Below, piece after piece: positions 24,816 through 32,846 of a DNA stretch of 64,000 nt. The notes under the pieces are model-generated. The model saw only the letters and a program-made list of their open reading frames with translations. It made no database searches and had not been told where the DNA came from. The position numbers and the translations under genes are program-made. The first letter of the stretch is position 1. Each line of letters starts with the position of its first letter. Source of the stretch: an uncultured Eubacterium sp. (GTDB lineage: Bacteria; Bacillota; Clostridia; Lachnospirales; Lachnospiraceae); the NCBI GenBank assembly GCA_900550135.1, contig URQO01000003.1:1-64000 (forward strand). The letters are read 5' to 3'.

Positions 24816-26192
24816 ATGAAGCACTATGATGTTATTATAATTGGAGCCGGTCCGGGAGGCATTTTTGCTACTTATGAGTTATTAAAGAAAAAGCCTGATT
24901 TATCAGTGGCTGTATTTGAAGCCGGTCATAAGTTATCAGACAGAAAATGTCCTATCGACGGCAATAAAATTCCAAATTGTATCAATTGTAAAAGTTGTTC
25001 TATTATGAGTGGTTTTGGTGGTGCCGGAGCATTTTCAGATGGTAAGTACAATATTACCAATGATTTCGGTGGCACTTTGTACGAGTACATTGGAAAGAAA
25101 CATGCTACAGAACTGATGGAGTACGTTGACGAAATCAATATGACTCACGGTGGTGAGGGCACAAGATTATTTTCAACTGCCGGCACACAGTTTAAAAAGA
25201 TTTGCATGCAGAACAAGCTTAAATTATTAGATGCATCAGTACGTCATTTAGGAACAGATATAAATTATGTTGTATTGGAAAATTTATATGACGAATTAAA
25301 GAATAAGGCTGAATTTTTCTTTGACACACCTGTTACTTCCATTGAACATTTAAAAGACAGCTACTGTATTCACACAGAAAAGGATTCATACGAAAGCAAA
25401 CAGTGTATTGTTTCTGTTGGTCGAAGCGGAAGCAAGTGGATGGAACATGTTTGTCAGGAAATGGATATTCCTACAAAGTCAAACCGTGTGGATATTGGTG
25501 TACGTGTTGAACTTCCTGCTGTTATCTTCTCTCATCTTACAGATGAATTATACGAAAGCAAGATTGTATATCGTACACAGCAGTTTGAAGATAATGTCCG
25601 TACTTTCTGTATGAACCCTCACGGTATAGTTGTAAATGAGAACACAAACGGCATTGTTACGGTAAACGGTCACAGCTACGAAGGTGAAGAAATGCAAACA
25701 GAAAATACCAACTTTGCTTTACTTGTTGCAAAGCACTTTTCAGAACCTTTCAAGGACAGCAACGGATATGGTGAAAGCATTGCCAAACTTTCAAATATGC
25801 TAGGTGGTGGTGTTATTGTACAGCGTTTCGGTGATTTAGTTAGAGGTCGTCGAAGTACTGAAAACAGAATTGAAGAAGGACTTGTTACTCCTACATTATC
25901 AGCTACTCCGGGAGACTTAAGTCTTGTACTTCCAAAGCGTATACTTGATGGCATTATTGAAATGATTTATGCTTTGGACAAAATTGCCCCTGGTACAGCA
26001 AATGACGATACACTTCTTTATGGCGTTGAAGTTAAATTCTACAACATGGAAGTTGAACTTAATGAACACCTTGAATGTAAATACGATGGTCTTTACATTA
26101 TTGGAGATGGCAGCGGTGTTACACATTCACTTTCCCACGCTTCAGCCAGTGGTGTTTATGTTGCAAGAGATATTTGCGAAAAGTTAGCATAA
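24816..26192 (+). CDS. FAD-dependent oxidoreductase of the COG2509 type (458 aa)
   Basis: The N-terminal Rossmann motif IIIGAGPGGIFATYELL (residues 7-23) binds FAD. A cysteine patch CINCKSC is followed by SGFGGAGAFSDGKYN, characteristic of the uncharacterised FAD dehydrogenase group COG2509. The C-terminal part carries YIIGDGSGVTHSLSHASASG, the second FAD contact, where active-site serines and histidines lie. AGGAGG precedes the ATG. It is alone between two terminators. Members are thought to oxidise or reduce aromatic or polycyclic compounds, but the reaction is not established. It is well conserved in anaerobic Firmicutes, so probably a housekeeping flavoenzyme. Confidence 0.75.
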   Translation: MKHYDVIIIGAGPGGIFATYELLKKKPDLSVAVFEAGHKLSDRKCPIDGNKIPNCINCKSCSIMSGFGGAGAFSDGKYNITNDFGGTLYEYIGKKHATELMEYVDEINMTHGGEGTRLFSTAGTQFKKICMQNKLKLLDASVRHLGTDINYVVLENLYDELKNKAEFFFDTPVTSIEHLKDSYCIHTEKDSYESKQCIVSVGRSGSKWMEHVCQEMDIPTKSNRVDIGVRVELPAVIFSHLTDELYESKIVYRTQQFEDNVRTFCMNPHGIVVNENTNGIVTVNGHSYEGEEMQTENTNFALLVAKHFSEPFKDSNGYGESIAKLSNMLGGGVIVQRFGDLVRGRRSTENRIEEGLVTPTLSATPGDLSLVLPKRILDGIIEMIYALDKIAPGTANDDTLLYGVEVKFYNMEVELNEHLECKYDGLYIIGDGSGVTHSLSHASASGVYVARDICEKLA

Positions 26193-26274
26193 ATATAAAC
26201 ATCAAATTATTTTAGGTATATTTCAAACTGCACCTTATATTAAAAGCAGTGTAGTTCAAATCATACTTTACATT

Positions 26275-26344
26275 AAAAAGCAGATTGCCCTGAATAGCTC
26301 CTATTAACTAACTTAGGATTTATATTCAAAACAATCTGCTTTTT
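26275..26344. terminator. bidirectional terminator between convergent genes
   Basis: AAAAAGCAGATTG (26275-26287) pairs perfectly with CAATCTGCTTTTT (26332-26344) over a 44-base loop. It separates the rightward oxidoreductase gene from the leftward ABC-F gene. Confidence 0.7.
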
Positions 26345-26399
26345 ATTTCATATAATTTTTATTCAATTTTTGGTTTCACAACTTTTTGGTTTTTGATTC

Positions 26400-28316
26400 T
26401 TATTTCTGCTCTTCTATTTTTTTAGCCAAATCTTCCAAATACTCCCACCTGTCCATCTTTTCCATAAGCTGGCTTTCTACTTCATCTTTTTCTTCCATAA
26501 GTTCACTAAGTTTTACGGAATTGGTAGAATTTTTTACAATGTCATCATCAATTTTTGCTATTTTTTCTTCCAGCTGCTGGATGTCATTTTCAATGGTTTC
26601 GTATTCTCTTTGCTCATTATATGAAAACTTCAGCTTTTTATTTCGTGTTTTATAGGCTTCCTTATCCCCCGAATTTTTCTCATCCGCCCTGTCATCGGCA
26701 CTTTTACTATTTTGAATGTCATTTCGATGACCTGACTGTTTTTTATTATTGTAACTACTGTCTCCACGCCCCGGATGGCTTTTATTGTTTCTGCCGTCCT
26801 GCCGTATTGACTGCTTTTTCTTATTGATATAATCAGTGTAGCCACCTTCATATTGTTTAATAACACCGTTGCCCTCAAATGCAAAGATTCTTCTTACCAC
26901 TCTGTCAAGAAAATATCTGTCATGACTTACTGTAATAACAATACCATCAAAACTATCCAGATAATCTTCCAAAATAGTCATTGTCTCAATGTCCAAATCA
27001 TTGGTAGGTTCATCTAGAATTAGTACATTTGGTGACTCCATCAATACTCTAAGCAGATTTAGCCGTCTTTTTTCTCCACCTGACAACTTTTCAATTTTGT
27101 TGTATTGCTGGGATGAAGGAAATAAAAATCTTTCAAGCATGGCTGATGCCGATACAAGACCCTCCTCTGTTCTCACAAATTCAGCTGTATTTTTAATATA
27201 ATCAATAACGTTTTCCTCCGGATCCATATAAGCAATTCCTGCTTCTTTGCTATTTTCAATCTCCTGAGTATAGTAGCCGATTTTGATAGTCTGACCTATG
27301 TTGATATTTCCTGAATCAGCCTTTATTCTACCATCAATCATTTTCATCAACGTAGTTTTTCCACAACCATTTTTTCCAACAAAACCTACTCTGTCATTTT
27401 TTAGAAAATTGTAGGAAAAATCAGAGATAAGAACATTGTCTCCGTATGCCTTTGATATATTTTCAAGTTCTATGGTTGTTTTTCCCATTCTTGATTTAAT
27501 ACTACTTAATTCTATTTTTTCATCTACAGTTATACCTTTTTGATTTTTAAGATTTTCATATCTTTGAATATGTGCTTTCTGCTTTGTAGACCTTGCCCTT
27601 GCGCCCCTGCTAATCCACTGAATTTCTTTTCTTAAAATGCTTTGTCTTTTTCTTTCACTTGCCCTTAAGCTGTCCTCACGCTCTGATTTTCTCTGCAAAA
27701 ATCCTGAATACTTTTCATCATAACTGTAGATTTTTCCTTTATCAAGTTCAATGATTCGGTTTGTTACACTGTCAAGAAAATATCTGTCATGAGTCACCAT
27801 AACCAAAGCTCCTTTAAAAGCCCTTAGCTGATTTTCAAGCCACTCTGCCATTTCACTGTCCAAATGGTTTGTTGGCTCATCTAAAATCAAAATATCACAG
27901 GGAGTTATAAGCACCGACACCAGCGCCAGGCGCTTTCTCTGACCACCTGACAATTCAGATGCTTTCTGATTAAAATCAGTAATTCCAAGCTTTGTCATCA
28001 TCGATTTTGCCATAACCAGTTCGTTTTCATTGGCATGGTGGTGAACCATATTTTGCACACTTTCAATAACTGTATCTTCATCATTAAACTGTGGATTCTG
28101 TGGAAGATAATGAATCATTATATTTGATGCCTTAATCACCTGACCACGGTCAGGGACTTCAAGCCCTGCCATTATTTTTAGCAGGGTTGATTTTCCTGTT
28201 CCGTTAATACCAATTACTCCTACCTTTTCTCCTTCGTGTAAATAGAAACTGGTATCATCAAACAATTTTCTTTCTGTATATGAATGTGTTATATTTTCAA
28301 TTGACAAAATATTCAT
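26400..28316 (-). CDS. ABC-F family ATPase, Uup/YdiF-like (638 aa)
   Basis: Two ABC cassettes lie on one chain without membrane segments: Walker A GINGTGKST (about residue 40) and GKNGCGKTT (about 330), signatures LSGGQRKR and LSGGEKRR, and Walker B LILDEPTNHLD and LILDEPTNDLD. These features define ABC-F proteins, which act on ribosomes (translation factors or antibiotic protection). The linker between cassettes is lysine/arginine-rich, and a charged tail with coiled-coil segments (residues 545-638) resembles Uup-type C-terminal domains. The start is placed at 28316 because AGGAG lies 7 bases before it; an ATG two codons upstream is possible. No drug-resistance subtype can be assigned from sequence alone. 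Confidence 0.88.
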   Translation of the reverse strand: MNILSIENITHSYTERKLFDDTSFYLHEGEKVGVIGINGTGKSTLLKIMAGLEVPDRGQVIKASNIMIHYLPQNPQFNDEDTVIESVQNMVHHHANENELVMAKSMMTKLGITDFNQKASELSGGQRKRLALVSVLITPCDILILDEPTNHLDSEMAEWLENQLRAFKGALVMVTHDRYFLDSVTNRIIELDKGKIYSYDEKYSGFLQRKSEREDSLRASERKRQSILRKEIQWISRGARARSTKQKAHIQRYENLKNQKGITVDEKIELSSIKSRMGKTTIELENISKAYGDNVLISDFSYNFLKNDRVGFVGKNGCGKTTLMKMIDGRIKADSGNINIGQTIKIGYYTQEIENSKEAGIAYMDPEENVIDYIKNTAEFVRTEEGLVSASAMLERFLFPSSQQYNKIEKLSGGEKRRLNLLRVLMESPNVLILDEPTNDLDIETMTILEDYLDSFDGIVITVSHDRYFLDRVVRRIFAFEGNGVIKQYEGGYTDYINKKKQSIRQDGRNNKSHPGRGDSSYNNKKQSGHRNDIQNSKSADDRADEKNSGDKEAYKTRNKKLKFSYNEQREYETIENDIQQLEEKIAKIDDDIVKNSTNSVKLSELMEEKDEVESQLMEKMDRWEYLEDLAKKIEEQK

Positions 28317-28390
28317 TATCATTCTCCTGACATTTAGACCGAATTTATTAACATAAGTTCATATCTATTATCACAGAATTTTTAATTATG

Positions 28391-29977
28391 TCAAACCAAA
28401 ATCTTTTTAAGGTCTTCCTCCGGTGTACTAATAGGTGAAATATTATAATTTTCTACCAATATTTTTAGAACATTAGGTGATATAAATGCAGGAAGTGTTG
28501 GTCCTATTAATATATCTTTTATTCCTAAGTGAAGTAATGTCAAAAGGATACATACTGCCTTTTGTTCATACCATGACAACACCATGGATAGTGGCAATTC
28601 ATTTACGTCACACTGGAAGGCTTCAGCCAATGCCACTGCCACTTTTATTGCTGAATAAGCATCATTGCACTGACCCATATCCATTATTCTTGGTAGTCCC
28701 TCTATGTCTCCCAAATCCAAATCATTAAATCTGTACTTACCACATGCCAATGTTAAAATAATAGAATTCTTTGGTGTTTGCCTTACAAATTCAGTATAGT
28801 AATTTCTGCCTGCCCTTGCGCCGTCACAGCCACCTACCAAAAAGAAATGGCTGATTTTTCCTGACTTAACTCCATCAATCACCTGGTCTGCCACAGACAA
28901 AACAGTTCCGTGGGCAAATCCTGTTGTAACATATGAGCCTCCATTTATGCCTGTTAATTTTAGGTCTTCTTCATATCCACCAAGTTCTAACGCCTTATTA
29001 ATTACAGGTGTAAAATCTTTATCCTCCCCAATGTGTACCATTTCAGGATAAGATACAACTTCAGTTGTAAAGACTCTGTCTGCATAACTCTCCTTAACAG
29101 GCATAAGACAGTTTGTTGTAAATAATACAGGTCCCTTAATATTATCAAATTCCTTTTGCTGATTTTGCCATGCTGTTCCAAAGTTTCCTTTTAAGTGACT
29201 GTATTTTTTAAGTTCAGGATAACCGTGAGCCGGCAACATTTCACCGTGAGTATAAATGTTTATGCCTTTTCCTTCAGTCTGTTTAAGTAACAATTCTAAA
29301 TCTTTCAAATCATGACCTGATATAACAATAAAAGGTCCTTTTTCTATTGTTAATGGTACTTTTGTAGGTGTTGGTGTGCCATAAGTATCAGTATTTGCCT
29401 TATCAAGCAATGCCATACACTTTAAGTTTACCTCTCCTACTTTTAGTGTTGTTTCTAATAATTTATCAGTTTCCAGATCATAACTTACAACTGACAATGC
29501 TCTGTAGAAAAATTCATTTATCTCTTTGTCTTCATAACCAAGCATTAAAGCGTGATATGCGTAAGCCGCCATTCCTCTTACTCCAAATAAAATAAGAGAT
29601 TTAAGAGAACGGATATCTTCATCGGCATTCCAAAGTTCTTCCATGTCATAATCATCTGTGTTACCACATCTTGAAAGACATGCTGTACATCCTGGTACTA
29701 TTTTATCTTTTTCCCTGTGGACTTTTTCAATCATATCTTCCAAAGTATTGTCGTTAAAATTCACATTGGTAACTGTAGTAAAAAGACCTTCTATAATAAT
29801 TCTGTCTGTATTTTCTGTTTTTTGATTGTTACCACAAACCTTTGCTAAACCAATTAAAGCTCCTGTAAGTTTATCCTGTAATTTTGCTGTATTTGCTGTT
29901 TTTCCACATACTCCAACATTTTTTGTACATCCACTGCATCCTGCAGTCTGTTCACACTGAAAACAAAACATTCCCAT
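28391..29977 (-). CDS. hcp: hydroxylamine reductase / hybrid-cluster protein (528 aa)
   Basis: N-terminal cysteines C5, C8, C14, C17 and C24 (MFCFQCEQTAGCSGC, VGVCGK) hold the cubane cluster, and downstream motifs such as GCTACLSRCG, TTNCLMP and LACGKYRFN supply hybrid-cluster ligands. The protein reduces hydroxylamine in vitro and is considered a nitric-oxide reductase in anaerobes under nitrosative stress. Length fits the family (about 550). AAAGGAG precedes the ATG. The ferredoxin gene lies 73 bases upstream on the same strand and probably donates electrons. The divergent Crp/Fnr gene and the operator at 30871 indicate shared control. Very confident in family. Confidence 0.96.
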   Translation of the reverse strand: MGMFCFQCEQTAGCSGCTKNVGVCGKTANTAKLQDKLTGALIGLAKVCGNNQKTENTDRIIIEGLFTTVTNVNFNDNTLEDMIEKVHREKDKIVPGCTACLSRCGNTDDYDMEELWNADEDIRSLKSLILFGVRGMAAYAYHALMLGYEDKEINEFFYRALSVVSYDLETDKLLETTLKVGEVNLKCMALLDKANTDTYGTPTPTKVPLTIEKGPFIVISGHDLKDLELLLKQTEGKGINIYTHGEMLPAHGYPELKKYSHLKGNFGTAWQNQQKEFDNIKGPVLFTTNCLMPVKESYADRVFTTEVVSYPEMVHIGEDKDFTPVINKALELGGYEEDLKLTGINGGSYVTTGFAHGTVLSVADQVIDGVKSGKISHFFLVGGCDGARAGRNYYTEFVRQTPKNSIILTLACGKYRFNDLDLGDIEGLPRIMDMGQCNDAYSAIKVAVALAEAFQCDVNELPLSMVLSWYEQKAVCILLTLLHLGIKDILIGPTLPAFISPNVLKILVENYNISPISTPEEDLKKILV

Positions 29978-30050
29978 TTTCCATTCTCCTTTTTCTAATT
30001 CATTTTCTGATTTAAACTTCTAATTAATATTTTTTATTTTATAGTTTTTT

Positions 30051-30806
30051 TCAATCTAAAATCTGACCGTCGATAGATATTGTTACTACTCTCCATGGAA
30101 TAAATTTTCCACTTTTTTGAATTGCTGTCTTTGCTGCAAATTCAAGTCCACCACAACAAGGTACTTCCATTCTTGTAATAACAACTTCCTGTATGTCATT
30201 TTCTTTTATAATTGTTGTTAATTTTTCTGCATAGTCTATTTCGTCAAGTTTTGGACATCCTATTATTGTAATTCTTCCCTTCATAAATTCCTGATGCATA
30301 TTTGCATAGGCATAGGCTGTACAGTCTGCTGCTATCAACAGTTTTGCTCCATCAAAATATGGTGCATTGGTTGGGACCAGTTTAATCTGACATGGCCACT
30401 GTCCAAGCATTGATTCCATTGGTCCATTATTGTTTTCAGACTGTTTATAATTCATTGTTTGGATTTTACTTCCGGGACAGCCTTCCTGATGTTTCTCTCT
30501 TTTAAGAGTCATCATTTTACTTCCCGGACATCCACCCTGATGATGGGTCGAAATATTTTCCTGCTGTTTTTTCTTCATGTTTTCCATTACAGCCCGATGG
30601 TCATAAGCTGCTGCCTCTCTTTCAACAAAAGTAATTGCTCCTGTAGGACATGTTGGTAAGCAGTCCCCTAAACCATCACAATAATCGTCTCTTAACAACT
30701 TTGCCTTACCATCTACCATGCCTATTGCTCCTTCGTGGCAGGCTGATGCACAGGCTCCACATCCGTTGCACTTGTCTTCATCTATTTGAATTATTTTTCT
30801 AATCAT
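30051..30806 (-). CDS. dicluster-type ferredoxin-domain protein, Hcp partner (251 aa)
   Basis: Residues 1-60 are ferredoxin-like. The first motif is complete (CNGCGACASAC, then H-E-G-A; C13, C16, C19, C23). The second, CDGLGDCLPTCP, lacks one cysteine at the usual CxxCxxC spacing, so it may hold a different cluster. A middle region carries two GCPGSK motifs about 18 residues apart. The C-terminal 120 residues have CTAYAYANMH, IIGCPKLDE and EVPCCGG, suggesting more metal or redox sites. Proteins of this build lie beside hcp in many anaerobes. It is first in the operon, 73 bases ahead of hcp, under a promoter facing the Crp/Fnr gene. Electron donation to Hcp is inferred. Confidence 0.85.
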   Translation of the reverse strand: MIRKIIQIDEDKCNGCGACASACHEGAIGMVDGKAKLLRDDYCDGLGDCLPTCPTGAITFVEREAAAYDHRAVMENMKKKQQENISTHHQGGCPGSKMMTLKREKHQEGCPGSKIQTMNYKQSENNNGPMESMLGQWPCQIKLVPTNAPYFDGAKLLIAADCTAYAYANMHQEFMKGRITIIGCPKLDEIDYAEKLTTIIKENDIQEVVITRMEVPCCGGLEFAAKTAIQKSGKFIPWRVVTISIDGQILD

Positions 30807-30842
30807 AGATTCCTCCTGTTTGTTTATTGATTTTACAAGGTG

Positions 30843-30884
30843 ATTATAATAAAATAAGATTCACGAATCAGTGGTTATAACCAC
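30843..30884 (-). promoter_or_regulatory. ferredoxin-hcp promoter with Crp/Fnr-type operator at -41.5
   Basis: On the minus strand a perfect TATAAT lies at 30843-30848, predicting a start at about 30836. The perfect palindrome GTGGTTATAACCAC (30871-30884) is then centred exactly at -41.5, the class II position of Crp/Fnr activators, and the -35 box is poor. It also lies upstream of the divergent regulator gene. Confidence 0.75.
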
Positions 30885-30898
30885 GGAAATGAGGTTTT

Positions 30899-31573
30899 AT
30901 GAAAAAAAATATAATTCAATTTTTGGAAAATTTGGAAATGCCTATTTTTAAAGGAATTAATGCTGATGAACTTAGCGAAATTTATATGACAAATTGTTTT
31001 AATACTAAAGATTATAAAAAAAACAATGTGATATTTCATAATGGTGAAATTATTCATCATATTGGAATAGTAGTAAAAGGAAAAGTTATTATTGAAAATA
31101 ATGACTTGTGGGGAAATAAAACTATTTTAAGTATGGTGTCTATGGGACAGGTTTTTGGTGAATCCTACGCTTACAGCCAATCTCCTTTGATGGTGAATAC
31201 TGTGGCAGCTGAACCTTCAACTATTTTATTTTTTGATTTAAGTGTGCTTAACAACCCACTTTATTCTCATTGCCATTGGCAATATCAGATTACGAAAAAT
31301 CTTTTAATGGTTGCCACACGGAAAAATATCATTCTTTCAAACCGTAGTTTTTGTACTGCTCCTAAAACCATTAGGGAAAGATTGTCAATTTATTTTTCAG
31401 GTCAGACTCTGCTTCATGACAACAATGAGTTTGACATTCCTTTTAACAGACAGCAAATGGCTGATTTTTTGAATTTGGACCGTAGCGCCCTGTCAAAAGA
31501 ATTATGCAAAATGCGTGATGAAGGATTGATTTCTTTTAACAAAAATCACTTTATTATTTATGAGAATAAATAA
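30899..31573 (+). CDS. Crp/Fnr-family regulator, HcpR-like (224 aa)
   Basis: Residues 15-125 form a cyclic-nucleotide-binding-type beta-roll (VIFHNGEIIHHIGIVVKGKV, VSMGQVFGESYAY). Residues 150-215 form the Crp winged helix with recognition helix FNRQQMADFLNLDRSALSKEL. No Fnr-type N-terminal cysteine set is visible, so a haem or other ligand, as in HcpR proteins that sense nitric oxide, is more likely than an iron-sulfur cluster. It diverges from the ferredoxin-hcp operon, with a 14-bp palindrome between them at the activator position. GAGG lies 4 bases before the ATG. Control of hcp is well supported by context; the signal is inferred. Confidence 0.85.
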   Translation: MKKNIIQFLENLEMPIFKGINADELSEIYMTNCFNTKDYKKNNVIFHNGEIIHHIGIVVKGKVIIENNDLWGNKTILSMVSMGQVFGESYAYSQSPLMVNTVAAEPSTILFFDLSVLNNPLYSHCHWQYQITKNLLMVATRKNIILSNRSFCTAPKTIRERLSIYFSGQTLLHDNNEFDIPFNRQQMADFLNLDRSALSKELCKMRDEGLISFNKNHFIIYENK

Positions 31574-31589
31574 TAAAGTGACTTCCTTT

Positions 31590-32564
31590 CTACTCAGACA
31601 TTCTAAGACTTAAATCATACTGGAATGGATCCATTTCGTTGTTATTTATAGTAAGTGCCTCTTTAATATCGTAGTTAACAAGTTTATCGTTTTTAATTGC
31701 AACAATACGATTTTTCTTACCTTCCACAAGGATTTCCACTGCATAAGCACCCATTAATGAACCGTACATTCTGTCTTTTGCGGTAGGATTTCCACCTCTT
31801 TGAATATAACCAAGCACCGACACTCTTGATTCAATTCCTGTTTTTTCTTTAATTAGGTCTGCAAGCTTTGGAGCATCTGTTACACCTTCAGCCACAACAA
31901 CCAAATAACTGTCTCTGTTGTCCGCATGATGTTTCTTTATTTCATCTGTAATACTGTCGTAATCTCCGTTCCATTTTTCAGGAAGGACAATTGCATCTGC
32001 TGATGCAGCCATTCCTGCCCACAATGCAATATAACCACGTTTTCTTCCCATCACTTCCACAACACTGCATCTGCCATGAGATACCGATGAATCTCTTATT
32101 TTGTCTATTGCCTCTGTAGCTGTATTTACTGCTGTGTCAAATCCTAAAGTATACTCTGTACAAGCCACATCCCTGTCTATTGTGCCTGGAATATGAATAG
32201 TATTCACGCCTTCTTCTCTTAAATCAATTGCTCCACGAAGAGTACCGTCACCGCCTATTACAACCAAAGCATCTACATAATGCTCCTTAAGATTTTTTGC
32301 TGCAATCTGTCTATACTCTTTTTGCATAAATCTGTCACTTCTACTTGTGTACAAAATTGTGCCACCACGACTGTTAATATCTCTTACTACATCAAGAGAA
32401 AGTGGTCTTTCTTTCCAGTCGATTAGTCCTTCATATCCACGGCAAATGCCAATTACCTCTATGTTTTTGTGATATGCTCCAAATACTACTGCACGAATTG
32501 CTGAGTTCATACCCGGTGCATCACCACCACTTGTTAAAACTGCTATTCTTTTTATTCTATTCAT
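31590..32564 (-). CDS. pfkA: ATP-dependent 6-phosphofructokinase (324 aa)
   Basis: All core motifs are present: TSGGDAPGMN at residues 11-20, GGDGT at 104-108 and PGTID at 126-130 with the catalytic aspartate D130. It lacks the PKTID lysine of pyrophosphate-type enzymes, so it should be ATP-dependent, making fructose 1,6-bisphosphate in glycolysis. Unusually, the normally conserved asparagine of TIDND is arginine (R131, TIDRD) and the following PGT is ACT. AAAGGAG precedes the ATG. It ends 16 bases from the convergent Crp/Fnr gene. Length fits the family (320). Gene identity is firm; the effect of the substitution is unknown. Confidence 0.92.
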   Translation of the reverse strand: MNRIKRIAVLTSGGDAPGMNSAIRAVVFGAYHKNIEVIGICRGYEGLIDWKERPLSLDVVRDINSRGGTILYTSRSDRFMQKEYRQIAAKNLKEHYVDALVVIGGDGTLRGAIDLREEGVNTIHIPGTIDRDVACTEYTLGFDTAVNTATEAIDKIRDSSVSHGRCSVVEVMGRKRGYIALWAGMAASADAIVLPEKWNGDYDSITDEIKKHHADNRDSYLVVVAEGVTDAPKLADLIKEKTGIESRVSVLGYIQRGGNPTAKDRMYGSLMGAYAVEILVEGKKNRIVAIKNDKLVNYDIKEALTINNNEMDPFQYDLSLRMSE

Positions 32565-32659
32565 CTTCTCTCCTTTAATTTATAAATCTTAAATATATTA
32601 TATATAGCATTGTATCTAACTATTTTTTCTGATAATTCTTCTAACATATGATTTTTTTT

Positions 32660-32705
32660 AAGTAAAAATACACACAATATTGTTTAATGTGTGTTTTTAC
32701 TTTGT
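32660..32705. repeat. long hairpin in the pfkA upstream region
   Basis: AAGTAAAAATACACAC pairs with GTGTGTTTTTACTT with one bulged base, around an AT-rich loop. It may be a second transcript end after cstA; no other role is apparent. Confidence 0.45.
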
Positions 32706-32792
32706 AAAAATTTTTCTTCAAGTATATATTTTATTTTTATTAAATTCAATCATTCATACAAATTATTTCAAAATTATGCTATTAAAAAATAA

Positions 32793-32824
32793 AAAGCGTA
32801 AATTCATCTCTGAACTTACGCTTT
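32793..32824 (-). terminator. intrinsic terminator after cstA
   Basis: AAAGCGTAAATTCA (32793-32806) pairs with TGAACTTACGCTTT (32811-32824) with one mismatch and a 4-base loop, followed leftward by a T-rich run. Confidence 0.85.
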
Positions 32825-32846
32825 CAATAATTATTTTTTACTTTAA

